A stretch of 64,000 bases of DNA from positions 620,001 to 684,000 of the forward strand of contig OZ242021.1 in the NCBI GenBank assembly GCA_965204925.1, read 5' to 3'. This stretch comes from G963663315 sp965204925 (GTDB lineage: Bacteria; Pseudomonadota; Gammaproteobacteria; Arenicellales; Poriferihabitantaceae). Shown here piece after piece: positions 41,845-50,329 of this stretch. Each line of letters begins with the position of its first letter. Position 1 is the first letter of the stretch. The notes under the pieces are model-generated. The model searched no databases. It was not told where the DNA came from and saw only the letters and a list, made by a program, of their open reading frames with translations. The position numbers and the translations under genes are program-made.

Positions 41845-43023
41845 TCAGGGAATCCTGATTCCCGCTCGTGTCTCTGCAAGCAACCCGTCGACTACGCGGA
41901 GCAATGCTTCCTCATGAGTGTCTCCTTCGAGGCGGCGCAGACTGTAGAGGTCCAACTGGCGGTCTGCGCTGGAACCCTCGCGGATGATCGTCATTGCGCG
42001 GCGCATCTCGGGCTCGCACCCAAGCGCCCGCGCATCACAAGCCAGCTCCTCGACAAGCCCGCCCAGATAGTCCTGGATATCGATTCTGGCGCCCGTTCCA
42101 CTGCGGTCCCCGAAAAAGGAAAACACGCCATAGCGCTGTGCAATCCAGCGGTCCTGCGAGATCAGCTCGGTCAAAGGCTCGGCAGGCAAGTCGCCAGCCC
42201 TGTCGCGGCGTACCAGCCACCGGATCAGGGAGGCATAGAGCGCGGCCACGCTCACCGCATCCTCCAACCGCGTACAGACATCGCAAATGCGCATCTCCAC
42301 CGTCGGATAAGCGTGCGAGGGGCGGATATCCCACCACAATTCGCTGCCATTCGTGATGTACTTGCAACGCTGAAACTCGGCAAGCAGGCGGTTATATTCC
42401 GCCGCCGAATGAAACGGAGAGGGCATACCGGTGCGCGGCAGGCCGCCGAAGATGGTCAGCCTCCAGGATTTGTACCCGGTGCCGCGCCCGTCGCTGAACG
42501 GCGAAGATGTGGACAAGGCATGCAGCAACGGCAGATACTGCCGGATCGCCGTCATCACCCGAACGCGCGTGTCCATATCGGCGAACCCGGCATGGACGTG
42601 CATACCGCCAGCCAGGAAGCGGCGCAGATTGTCCTGGTGCATGGCTATAAATTTTTCATAGCGCTCCCTCGCTGTAGTTATCTGCGCCTGCCAGCGCGCA
42701 AACGGATGGGTGGAGGCAGCCATGACCACCGCCCCGTAGCGCTCGGCCGCCGAGATGACGATGCGCCGGGTTTCGATCAACGCCTCGCGCAACTCGGCGA
42801 CAGAAGCGCACACTCGGGTATTGATTTCGATCTGGGAGCGCAACAGCTCGCGCACGATCTTGTGCGCTCCGCGTGTCTTTTCGCACATTTCGAAGATTCG
42901 CGGATCGGGATCAACGAGAAGACCACGGGTTTTCGGGTCGACGAGGAAGCACTCTTCCTCGACTCCGAGTGTGATCTTCAGGTCATCAGGATGCGCCGTC
43001 GTCGCGGAGCCAGGCGGATTCAT
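41845..43023 (-). CDS. ybdK: Carboxylate-amine ligase, YbdK family (GCS2/glutamate-cysteine ligase-like)
   Basis: A 392-residue ATP-dependent ligase related to plant-type glutamate-cysteine ligase (GCS2). The N-terminal LGVEEECFLVDP, the central GGMHVHAGF and ANGSELWWDIRPSHAYPTVEMRICDVCT-type core are present. YbdK has weak gamma-glutamylcysteine synthetase activity; its physiological role is unclear. The ATG at 43023 is preferred because a GGGAGGA site lies 6-7 nt upstream; an ATG at 43044 is an alternative. Given the nearby methylamine genes, gamma-glutamyl transfer to an amine is tempting, but no sequence feature supports it. Confidence 0.88.
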   Translation of the reverse strand: MNPPGSATTAHPDDLKITLGVEEECFLVDPKTRGLLVDPDPRIFEMCEKTRGAHKIVRELLRSQIEINTRVCASVAELREALIETRRIVISAAERYGAVVMAASTHPFARWQAQITTARERYEKFIAMHQDNLRRFLAGGMHVHAGFADMDTRVRVMTAIRQYLPLLHALSTSSPFSDGRGTGYKSWRLTIFGGLPRTGMPSPFHSAAEYNRLLAEFQRCKYITNGSELWWDIRPSHAYPTVEMRICDVCTRLEDAVSVAALYASLIRWLVRRDRAGDLPAEPLTELISQDRWIAQRYGVFSFFGDRSGTGARIDIQDYLGGLVEELACDARALGCEPEMRRAMTIIREGSSADRQLDLYSLRRLEGDTHEEALLRVVDGLLAETRAGIRIP

Positions 43024-43196
43024 ATCTGTCCTCCCTCTATTCAATTCACTTCATTTTACAACAAATCCATACTCCACCGGGTAACGGGCGCGGACCGTCC
43101 GATTGCATCAGGGGCGGCCGCGGCTCACTATATTCCATGGCCCCGCGTTGTCTCGCCGAAACGTCGCGCCTTGAGAAATCCTCATCGCCGCTGCCT

Positions 43197-43979
43197 CTAG
43201 CGTCCTTTCCAGACCGGTTCCCTTTTCTCGGCAAAAGCCAGCGCTCCTTCGTGCATATCCTCACTGTTGTAAAGCCTCTTGACGGTGGCGAGTCCCTCGG
43301 CGTTGAGCAGGTCAAGCGACTCCTGAAAGTTCATATTTTCCGTTGCCCGCACGGTCTCCTTGATCGCGGCGAAAACCAGCGGCGGCCCGTTGGCGAGGCG
43401 CCGCGCGATCTCCCTCGCCCGAACCAGCAGATTGTCGGCGCTGGTAATTTCATTGACCAGCCCCCACCTGCGGGCTTCTCCGGCATCTATCCAGCGCCCG
43501 GTCAGCAGCAATTCCATGGCTACGTGATACGGAACACGCCGCGGCAGCTTCAGCGTTGCCGCATCCGCCAGTGTACCGACATTGATCTCCGGCAGGGCGA
43601 ACGTCGCATGCTCGGCCGCGATAATGATGTCCGTGGAAAGCATCAGTTCGAATCCGCCGCCGCAGGCAATGCCGTTGACCGCTGCAATGACCGGTTTATT
43701 CATATCGGGAAGTTCCTGCAACCCCCCGAATCCGCCGACCCCGAAGTCACTGGTCACGCCCTCCCCTGCGGCGGCGGCCTTCAAATCCCATCCGGCGCAA
43801 AAAAACTTCTCGCCGCCTCCGGTAATGATCGCCGCCCGCAAGTCGGGATCATCCCGGAAATTCGCAAACGTCCTGCCCAGCTCCTGGCTGAGCGGCGCAT
43901 CTATGGCATTGGCTTTGGGGCGGTCCAGCGTAACTTCAAGCACGCCGCCGTCAATCACTGTTCTCACTGCATCGGACAT
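43197..43979 (-). CDS. caiD: Carnitinyl-CoA dehydratase-like enoyl-CoA hydratase (CaiD family)
   Basis: A 260-residue crotonase. It resembles E. coli CaiD from end to end: LEVTLDRPKANAID near the N-terminus, the oxyanion loop AGWDLKAAAAGEG, GFGGLQELPDMNKPVIAAVNG, the glycine-rich CGGGFELMLSTDI, and the C-terminal EKREPVWKGR. CaiD hydrates crotonobetainyl-CoA to carnitinyl-CoA. It is the last gene of a four-gene operon with an ADP-forming CoA ligase, an acyl-CoA dehydrogenase and a carnitine-3-dehydrogenase-like protein. A role in DMSP breakdown (DmdD-like hydration) is the alternative, but the match to CaiD is clearly better. Confidence 0.85.
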   Translation of the reverse strand: MSDAVRTVIDGGVLEVTLDRPKANAIDAPLSQELGRTFANFRDDPDLRAAIITGGGEKFFCAGWDLKAAAAGEGVTSDFGVGGFGGLQELPDMNKPVIAAVNGIACGGGFELMLSTDIIIAAEHATFALPEINVGTLADAATLKLPRRVPYHVAMELLLTGRWIDAGEARRWGLVNEITSADNLLVRAREIARRLANGPPLVFAAIKETVRATENMNFQESLDLLNAEGLATVKRLYNSEDMHEGALAFAEKREPVWKGR

Positions 43980-44015
43980 GGTCTTCTCACCTTCAGGGTT
44001 AACTTGTCAACAGGT

Positions 44016-46085
44016 TCAATTTCGCACCCGAATCAGCGCATCGGCAACTACAGCTCCCTGTTGTTGCGGCCTGACAATCAGCGGGTTGATCTCCAGTTCG
44101 ACGATCTCGTCGCGGCGCCTTTCGATGAGCTCGGCTACAGCCATTACAGTATCCACAACCGCTTCGACATCAGCCGGCGGCCGCTTGCGGAATCCGTCCA
44201 GCAAAGGCCGCGTTTTCAGTCTCCCGAGAGCAGCGTTTATGGCAGCGCGGTCGACCGGAAACAGCAATATTTCCCGATCCCTGATCAATTCGACAAGCAT
44301 GCCGCCAAAGCCGAGAACGAGGTAATGGCCAAACACCCGATCATAACCGACTCCGATCAACAATTCAGCGACAGCATCGGCAACAACCTGCTCCACCAGC
44401 AGGGTATCGGACAACCCGAACAGGCGGGCGCCTTGCTCGTCCAGGGTTTCCTCATCGTGGATTCCGAGCGCCACAGCGCCCGCTTCGGACTTGTGCGCGA
44501 TAAACCGGGATACGGCCTTCAATACCACAGGATAGCCGATTTTTTCCGCGGCCGCCCTGACCTCGTCCATGGTCCTCGCGGTGGTCGAGTCCGGCGCTCT
44601 GATACCCCAGGACCTTAAAAATTGCTTGGCCTCATTTTCATCCATACTGCGGGCGAGTTCAGGCTCGGCCGCTGTCGACAACCCGGGCGCTGCGGGCATT
44701 GACCAGCCCCTGCCCCATGCTGCGCCGATTCTGCTGACCGTTTCAATCGCCGCGAGGGCCTGTTCCATACCGTGCAGGGGCGCCACGCCATTGTCCATGA
44801 GCCATGAACGGATTTCGGGATTGAGGTTTTCCGACAGACAGGTGACAACCGCGCCCCGGCAACCCGTCTGCCGGCAAGCTGTGACAAACGCCCGGGCCGC
44901 CTCCAGCCAATCGTCGATCACACAATCGTTGACAATGGGGAAGTCGATGACGAGCAGGGTCAGGTCATAGTTTGCGGACATCATGGCCGTGAACGCCGCA
45001 CTCATACGTTGCCGATCACCCCAGATAAAAGTGTGATAATCCAGCGGGTTATCAATGGCGACATATTCATTCAACGTTACCCGCAAGCGTGCCCGCTGAG
45101 CCTCCCCGATGGCCGGAAAAACCAGTTCCCGCCCGACAGCCAGATCTGCAATGAGCGCCGCCTCTCCGCCGGAACAACTCATTGACGCAATGCGGTTGCC
45201 GGGCAACGGGCCCACGACAAGAGCCAGTTTCAGCGCTTCCAGGAATGTTTCCATGTTGCCGGCAATACCGATACCGAGGCGGTTGAACAAGGCCGTATAA
45301 AGTCCCTCTTGTCCGGTCAGCGTAGCGGTATGGCTGAACGCGATACGCGCCCCGAGGCCCGACTTGCCCGTTTTCAGGACAATGACCGGCACCCTGCGCG
45401 CGCGCGCGCGGGCAGCCAGTTCGATAAACAGGGGCAAATTTCGCAGACCTTCAATGTACAGGCCGATCGCCTTTATCCTTTCGTTCTCAAGCGCCGCCGC
45501 CATGACCTCCTCGATACCGATCACGGCCTGGTTGCCCACGGTGACCAGCCAGGAAACCGACAATCCTCTTTGCTGCAACGTGAAATTGATGCCGATGTTT
45601 CCACTCGATGAAATGATCGCGGCGCCCTGTTCCACAGCCTGAAGCCCATGCTGATCCGGAAACATGGCCGCGCCCAGCAGAGCATTGATATATCCATAAC
45701 AATTCGGCCCCAATACCGGCATGTCTACGGCCGCCTCCCGCAATCTGCGCTGACGGACTACGCCCTCGTCCCCCACTTCGCTGAACCCCGAAGCGAGGCA
45801 GACCGCTCCACCCGCGCCGATGCGGTTCAGCTGATCGACGATACCGATCGCCGCTTCGGCCGGCGCCCCGATGAATACGGCATCGGGCGCTTCGGGCAAC
45901 AGACGGCAGTCAGCCAGACAGGCAATGCCGGCCATCGACTCTCTTTTCGGATTGACCGCCCACATCTTGCCCGCGAAGCCGAGCTTGCGGCATTGAACCA
46001 GGGCCTGCCCGGCTTCGCGCCCCCCGACCACCGCGACCGAGCGTGGATTCAAAAACCGGATCAGCCGATCGATGTCAACCCGCAC
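44016..46085 (-). CDS. ADP-forming acyl-CoA synthetase/CoA ligase (acetate-CoA ligase family)
   Basis: 689 residues in the fused ADP-forming order: CoA-binding Rossmann domain (PRSVAVVGG), succinyl-CoA-ligase-like flavodoxin domain with GPNCYGYIN and the phosphohistidine loop IAFSHTATLTG, then a C-terminal ATP-grasp (GYPVVLKAVS and ELLIGV). It would make an acyl-CoA from acid, ATP and CoA, giving ADP and Pi, or run in reverse for ATP. Transcribed between the acyl-CoA dehydrogenase (22 nt upstream) and caiD (36 nt downstream), it probably activates the operon substrate, where other carnitine systems use an AMP-forming ligase (CaiC) or a CoA transferase (CaiB). Substrate is inference. Confidence 0.85.
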   Translation of the reverse strand: MRVDIDRLIRFLNPRSVAVVGGREAGQALVQCRKLGFAGKMWAVNPKRESMAGIACLADCRLLPEAPDAVFIGAPAEAAIGIVDQLNRIGAGGAVCLASGFSEVGDEGVVRQRRLREAAVDMPVLGPNCYGYINALLGAAMFPDQHGLQAVEQGAAIISSSGNIGINFTLQQRGLSVSWLVTVGNQAVIGIEEVMAAALENERIKAIGLYIEGLRNLPLFIELAARARARRVPVIVLKTGKSGLGARIAFSHTATLTGQEGLYTALFNRLGIGIAGNMETFLEALKLALVVGPLPGNRIASMSCSGGEAALIADLAVGRELVFPAIGEAQRARLRVTLNEYVAIDNPLDYHTFIWGDRQRMSAAFTAMMSANYDLTLLVIDFPIVNDCVIDDWLEAARAFVTACRQTGCRGAVVTCLSENLNPEIRSWLMDNGVAPLHGMEQALAAIETVSRIGAAWGRGWSMPAAPGLSTAAEPELARSMDENEAKQFLRSWGIRAPDSTTARTMDEVRAAAEKIGYPVVLKAVSRFIAHKSEAGAVALGIHDEETLDEQGARLFGLSDTLLVEQVVADAVAELLIGVGYDRVFGHYLVLGFGGMLVELIRDREILLFPVDRAAINAALGRLKTRPLLDGFRKRPPADVEAVVDTVMAVAELIERRRDEIVELEINPLIVRPQQQGAVVADALIRVRN

Positions 46086-46107
46086 CAGCCTGTCTCCCGT
46101 CCAGTCT

Positions 46108-47274
46108 TCACGATTTGCTTTCCAACGGTCGCAATAGCGCGCGGGAAATAATCAGACGCTGGATTTCACTCGTTCCTTCCCAGATACGCTCTACCCGGGC
46201 ATCGCGCCAGATTCTCTCCAAAGGGAGGTCCGACATCAGACCCATGCCGCCAAATATCTGTAGCGCCTCGTCGGCTATGAAAGCCAGCGCTTCGCTCGCC
46301 GACAGCTTGGCAAGAGCCGCGTCCATATCGGTCATTTCATTGTTACAGGCACGCGCGCCGGCCCGGTAGGTAATCAACTCGGCTGACCTGAGCTTCAGCG
46401 CCATATCCGCCAATTTGAAACTGACCCCCTGAAACTTCCCGATGGTCTGGTTGAACTGGATGCGGCCGGCGGCATGCTCACAGGCCAGCTCGAAGGCGCG
46501 ATCACAACGACCCAGGCAGATCGCCGCCACTTGCAGCCTGGTATTGCCCAGCCAGTCATTGGCCACCTCAAACCCCTTGTCCACCTCGCCCAATACCTGG
46601 CTTGCCGGAATGCGGCATCGATCGAATTCAAGAATGCAATTATGATATCCGCGATTGGACACACTCCGGTAACCCGGACGTATGACATAGCCGGGCGTAC
46701 CGGTATCGACAAGAAATGCAGTGATTCTCTTTCTCGGGCCTCTCGGCGTATGATCGACTCCCGTAGCGGCGAACAGGATCACGAAATCGGACACATCCGC
46801 ATGGCTGATGAAATGCTTGGTACCCTGAATCATGAAATCGCCGCCGTCCCTGTGCGCCCGGCATGACATGGAACGGACATCGGAGCCGGCGCCCGGTTCG
46901 GTCATGGCCAGACAGTCGATCTTCTCTCCGCGTATGCACGGATACAGGTATTTTTCCCTCTGCTCCGCGGTACAGGCCTGCAGGATATTACTGGGACGCC
47001 CAACGGCGTACTGCAATGCGTAGCTGGCCCTGCCCAGTTCGCGGTCAAGCATGCACATCGACAGCGGGTCCAGTCCGCCGCCGCCCAACTCCGCGGGCAT
47101 CGCCGCGGCGTACAGCCCCGCCTCGATCGAGCGCCCGATAATCTGTTGGCGAAGTTCAGGGCGAACGTCACCGCACTGCTCGACTTCCTGTTCAAACGGA
47201 TACAGTTCCCGCTCGACGAAACGTTTGGCCGTCTCGATCAGCATCCGTTGCTCTTCGCTGTAATCGAAGTTCAT
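46108..47274 (-). CDS. Acyl-CoA dehydrogenase
   Basis: A 388-residue FAD enzyme with the standard three domains. The FAD/substrate segment CLAMTEPGAGSDVRSMSC, the KHFISHADVSDF strand and the C-terminal LQIFGGMGLM and ERIWRDARVERIWEGTSEIQR blocks are typical; the usual catalytic base Glu would fall in the last block (IWEGTSE). Homologues in carnitine operons (CaiA, or gamma-butyrobetainyl-CoA dehydrogenase) form crotonobetainyl-CoA, the CaiD substrate. The ATG at 47274 is preferred because a GGGAGGG site precedes it by 7 nt; one at 47280 overlaps the upstream stop. Confidence 0.9.
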   Translation of the reverse strand: MNFDYSEEQRMLIETAKRFVERELYPFEQEVEQCGDVRPELRQQIIGRSIEAGLYAAAMPAELGGGGLDPLSMCMLDRELGRASYALQYAVGRPSNILQACTAEQREKYLYPCIRGEKIDCLAMTEPGAGSDVRSMSCRAHRDGGDFMIQGTKHFISHADVSDFVILFAATGVDHTPRGPRKRITAFLVDTGTPGYVIRPGYRSVSNRGYHNCILEFDRCRIPASQVLGEVDKGFEVANDWLGNTRLQVAAICLGRCDRAFELACEHAAGRIQFNQTIGKFQGVSFKLADMALKLRSAELITYRAGARACNNEMTDMDAALAKLSASEALAFIADEALQIFGGMGLMSDLPLERIWRDARVERIWEGTSEIQRLIISRALLRPLESKS

Positions 47275-47276
47275 GA

Positions 47277-48368
47277 TCATACCCTCCCGTGTCCCGTTGC
47301 CGGCGTTCCGTTATCGGCGCCCTCGAGCGTTGTGGCATGGACAGCGTCGCCGTTTGTCTGCAAAGCGTCCTCGCGCGAGAGTCGCAAGAGCGATTCCTGA
47401 TATCGGGTCAGCGCCTTGCCCGCGGCGTAATCGTTTGCCTGCAATGCCCGCAGTATGGCGACGATACAGTCATCCCTTTTCCTTTCCAGTTCAGCGATAC
47501 TGCGCCCCTCAGCCTGCTGGTCGGACTGCGCCGATATTTTGTCGAGCAACTGATCGGTCAGCTCGGGGCCATCAAACCGGGCCCACGGCCATTTCAGCGA
47601 CGCGCCGAACTGGGACATGAAATGGCGTATCCCGCCCTCGCCGCCGGCAATGCGAAAAGTCTCGAACGGTCCCATGAATGCCCAGCGGATACCCGGACCA
47701 TACGCGATCGCCTGATCCAGTTCATCGCAGGTAGCGACATCCTCATTCAAAAGGTGCAGAGCTTCCCGCCACAGGGCTTCCATGAGGCGGTCGGCAATAA
47801 ACGCCTCGACCTCCTTGCGCACAACGAGGGGGTGCATACCGATCCCCGCATAAAACGCGCGCGCGCGGTCAACAACGCGGCGGCTGGTGGCATTGCCCGC
47901 CACGATTTCAACGAGCGGCATGAGATAGACCGGATTGAACGGGTGGCCGACGATTACGCGCTCGGGATGCTCGACGCCTTCCTGCATTTCTCCCGGCAAC
48001 AAGCCGGAAGAGGAAGAGGCCACGATCACCGCAGCGCCCGTATGCTTGCAAATTTCCTGCATCAATACCTTCTTGACCTTGATGCGCTCGGGTCCGCTCT
48101 CCTGAACGAAATCGGTGCCGGACACGGCCGCCTCAATACTGTCGACCAGACATAACCGCCCCCTGACACGCACCGGAGCCGAAGTCATGCTGCGACAGGC
48201 GCGCAACGCATGATCAAGCACCTGATCGATACGCTTTCCGATCCCCGGCGCCGGGTCATACAGGTTGACGTCGATATTATTGATCAACAAGCGGGCAGCC
48301 CACGCCGAGCCGATGACCCCGCCGCCGACCAGCCCGACCGTCTTGACTTTGCCATTTGCCTCGCTCAC
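47277..48368 (-). CDS. lcdH: L-carnitine 3-dehydrogenase-like 3-hydroxyacyl-CoA dehydrogenase family protein
   Basis: A 363-residue NAD+-dependent dehydrogenase. The N-terminal Rossmann motif is VGGGVIGSAWAARL. GHPFNPVYLMPLVEIVAGN and GPGIRWAFMGPFETFRIAGGEGGIRHFM are characteristic of carnitine 3-dehydrogenase, which oxidises L-carnitine to 3-dehydrocarnitine. About 45 C-terminal residues beyond the core have no recognised domain, and the thioesterase module of CdhAB fusions is absent. First gene of the four-gene operon ending in caiD; the dehydrogenase/acyl-CoA dehydrogenase junction is 2 nt. Divergent from a GNAT gene. Confidence 0.83.
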   Translation of the reverse strand: MSEANGKVKTVGLVGGGVIGSAWAARLLINNIDVNLYDPAPGIGKRIDQVLDHALRACRSMTSAPVRVRGRLCLVDSIEAAVSGTDFVQESGPERIKVKKVLMQEICKHTGAAVIVASSSSGLLPGEMQEGVEHPERVIVGHPFNPVYLMPLVEIVAGNATSRRVVDRARAFYAGIGMHPLVVRKEVEAFIADRLMEALWREALHLLNEDVATCDELDQAIAYGPGIRWAFMGPFETFRIAGGEGGIRHFMSQFGASLKWPWARFDGPELTDQLLDKISAQSDQQAEGRSIAELERKRDDCIVAILRALQANDYAAGKALTRYQESLLRLSREDALQTNGDAVHATTLEGADNGTPATGHGRV

Positions 48369-48483
48369 CGGACTTATCCTCTTTGTTTGCCGTTCGGGGT
48401 CCTCCCCGGCAACGATCGGGCCGGCGACAGTCGGCGTTGATCGCTTACCGGAAATAACCGCACAAGTGATAAATACGTTATAG

Positions 48484-48504
48484 TTCGGGACTGAAGCTCC
48501 CGAA
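48484..48504. promoter_or_regulatory. Perfect 7-bp inverted repeat in the carnitine-operon divergent region
   Basis: TTCGGGA, a 7-nt loop CTGAAGC, TCCCGAA. It lies between the carnitine dehydrogenase and the GNAT gene, 116 nt upstream of the former. Could be an operator or a hairpin in the leader of the GNAT transcript; nothing else supports either. Confidence 0.3.
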
Positions 48505-48595
48505 TAATCTGACGGGGAAATTCTCCATCTTTAATAGCGAAGTTGCAAGAAATTTTACTGCTTTGGATTGCCCCCGTTGTTGCCGATCGTATCCG

Positions 48596-49057
48596 GTGAA
48601 CGGGGAAATCCATATCCGCAAAGCCACCCCGCATGACGCCCGGCGAATCGCCGGTTTCAACCGGGAAATGGCGTTTGAGACCGAAGGCGCAAGGCTGGAC
48701 CCGAACGTCGCTCTGGCCGGCGCCCGGCGGATCATCGGGGAGCCGAGCCTCGGTTTTTATCTGGTCGCCGAACATCAACGGGAAGTGGTCGCCTCGTTAA
48801 TGATTACGAGCGAATGGAGCGACTGGCGAAACGGGGTTTTCTGGTGGGTACAGAGTGTTTATGTCATACCGCCGTGGCGGCGCAAGGGAATCTACCGCCG
48901 TCTCTATGAAAAAGTGAAGGAGCTGGCTGCGCAGAACCCCGACGTCTGCGGCTACCGCCTCTATGTGGAAAGGGGAAACCGCGCCGCCCGCTCAACCTAC
49001 CGCAGCGTCGGCATGGTGGAGACTCATTACCGGATGTACGAAGAGTTGAAACGATAA
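48596..49057 (+). CDS. GNAT-family acetyltransferase
   Basis: A 153-residue acetyl-CoA-dependent N-acyltransferase. The core fold is complete, with the acetyl-CoA loop in VIPPWRRKGIYRRL (the Q/R-x-x-G-x-G/A loop) and a C-terminal GMVETHYRMYEEL. The start is taken as the GTG at 48596, giving MNGEIHIRKATPHD, since the upstream TTG at 48563 adds a Cys-rich stretch with no homology. Substrate unknown; similarity to other GNATs near choline/carnitine genes is not proof of linkage. Convergent with dmdA, 6 nt apart. Confidence 0.8.
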   Translation: MNGEIHIRKATPHDARRIAGFNREMAFETEGARLDPNVALAGARRIIGEPSLGFYLVAEHQREVVASLMITSEWSDWRNGVFWWVQSVYVIPPWRRKGIYRRLYEKVKELAAQNPDVCGYRLYVERGNRAARSTYRSVGMVETHYRMYEELKR

Positions 49058-49063
49058 AGCCGT

Positions 49064-50215
49064 TCACACGCGCCCTTGCCATGCCGGGGCGCGCACGCGC
49101 TGCCACCTGCGTGTCACCACTTCCGCCTGCCGGCGCTGCCCGCGCCCGATGTCCATAGACAGGACACTGCCCGCCGCGCTGAACCCGATGTTGACCTTCG
49201 CAAAGGCGATATTGGAGCCGTATTTGCGGGAGTACGCCAGGCTCGTCACAATTCCCACCCGGTTATCGTTGCCATCGAGCAAATCCCGGGTATGACGCAA
49301 CGGACACAATGGCTCACCACTGACAAACAGGTAAACGAGGGCATTCCTGATACCCTCCCGCAAAATCCGCTCGAGCGCTTTCGCAGACAGGCACTCGGCT
49401 GTCTTCGCCGGCTGGAAAAAGCGATCGAGCCCGATTTCATAAGGATTGTCCTCAAGCGTCATATCACTGCCGTAAGACAATAACCCGCGCTCCATGCGGT
49501 CCACGAGATTGGGGCAACCGGCGCGAATATGGTACTTCTGTCCAACTTCCCAAATCGCGTCCCACAAGGCAAGGCCTTGCGCAGAATCCTCAAGATAAAT
49601 TTCGTATCCCCCCTGCCCGCTCCAGCCCGATCTGGCTACGATCAGCTCCATGCCCGCGATAGCGGCGCGGACATACCGGAAAAACTTCAGTTCCCGGATC
49701 TCCTCACCCACCATTTCCGCGATCAGATCATCGGCTTTCGGGCCCTGCACCGCCAGAGGGCTGACATCGGGCATGAATACGTCGACATCCAGGTTGCGCC
49801 CGCAGGCAATACCCTTCAGCCACAACAGGACACCGGAATCGGAGATCGACAGCCAGTAGCGATCGTCGGCCAGTTTGAGCAGCACCGGATCATTGACAAT
49901 CCCGCCCCGCTCATCGACGAGAACGACATACATGCACTGGCCAATACGGCAGCGCGACAGATCCCTCGGCGTGACCAGTTCGACCAGTTTCAGGGCATCG
50001 GGGCCGGCCACCTCGACCTGACGCTGACACGACACATCCCAGATCTGCACATGTCGGCACAGATGTTCGTAATCTTCCTCATGGGAGCGGAACACAGAGG
50101 CGAGCGGCGCATGATTGTAAACGGTAAACACCCGCGCGCCCTGCTCGAACACGCGCTCTTCAAAGGGAGTTTTCCCGATTCGCCGGGACAAAACCAGTTC
50201 GGGGGGCGCCTTCAT
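49064..50215 (-). CDS. dmdA: Dimethylsulfoniopropionate demethylase (DmdA)
   Basis: A 383-residue GcvT-fold enzyme that moves a methyl group from DMSP to tetrahydrofolate, giving methylmercaptopropionate and 5-methyl-THF. It follows DmdA motif by motif: SRRIGKTPFEERV, TVYNHAPLASVF, HVQIWDVSCQRQVEV, DVSPLAVQGPKADDL, FFRYVRAAIAGMELIVARSGWSGQGGYEIY and RMERGLLSYGSDMT. The last motif separates DmdA from ordinary aminomethyltransferases. The ATG at 50215 is used because MKAPPELVLSRR matches the family start; the frame upstream is not conserved. Divergent from dmdB with a 114-nt promoter region. Confidence 0.93.
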   Translation of the reverse strand: MKAPPELVLSRRIGKTPFEERVFEQGARVFTVYNHAPLASVFRSHEEDYEHLCRHVQIWDVSCQRQVEVAGPDALKLVELVTPRDLSRCRIGQCMYVVLVDERGGIVNDPVLLKLADDRYWLSISDSGVLLWLKGIACGRNLDVDVFMPDVSPLAVQGPKADDLIAEMVGEEIRELKFFRYVRAAIAGMELIVARSGWSGQGGYEIYLEDSAQGLALWDAIWEVGQKYHIRAGCPNLVDRMERGLLSYGSDMTLEDNPYEIGLDRFFQPAKTAECLSAKALERILREGIRNALVYLFVSGEPLCPLRHTRDLLDGNDNRVGIVTSLAYSRKYGSNIAFAKVNIGFSAAGSVLSMDIGRGQRRQAEVVTRRWQRVRAPAWQGRV

Positions 50216-50293
50216 AAGATTCCGAATCCTTGCATGCGATAACGAAAAACAGGCGGGGATTATGCACCGAAAACGGTCATCACGGGAAACAAA

Positions 50294-50323
50294 TTGCCAT
50301 GTTGTCGCCTCATGGAGTATAGT
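50294..50323 (+). promoter_or_regulatory. Candidate dmdB promoter that would give a leaderless mRNA
   Basis: TTGCCA (50294-50299), 18-nt spacer, TATAGT (50318-50323), with the dmdB ATG at 50330. Transcription would start at or within one base of the ATG. No Shine-Dalgarno sequence is visible before that ATG. Confidence 0.4.
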
Positions 50324-50329
50324 TGCCGC

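Noticed and set aside
41845..43023. YbdK-type ligase as a second gamma-glutamylmethylamide synthetase.
   Set aside because: It belongs to the GCS2 family, is not in the methylamine operon, and no feature shows amine specificity.
41776..43200. A 474-codon plus-strand frame starting inside tRNA-Ser.
   Set aside because: Antisense to the YbdK-type ligase, which has a good ribosome-binding site and conserved motifs.
43197..43979. Assignment of the hydratase as DmdD (methylthioacryloyl-CoA hydratase).
   Set aside because: The match to CaiD in the oxyanion loop and C-terminal EKREPVWKGR is clearly better, and it belongs to the carnitine-type operon and not to dmdA/dmdB.
43137..44618. A 493-codon plus-strand frame crossing caiD and the ADP-forming ligase.
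   Set aside because: Both minus-strand genes have strong family motifs; the plus frame spans two genes and is rich in Arg, Pro and His, typical of an antisense shadow in GC-rich DNA.
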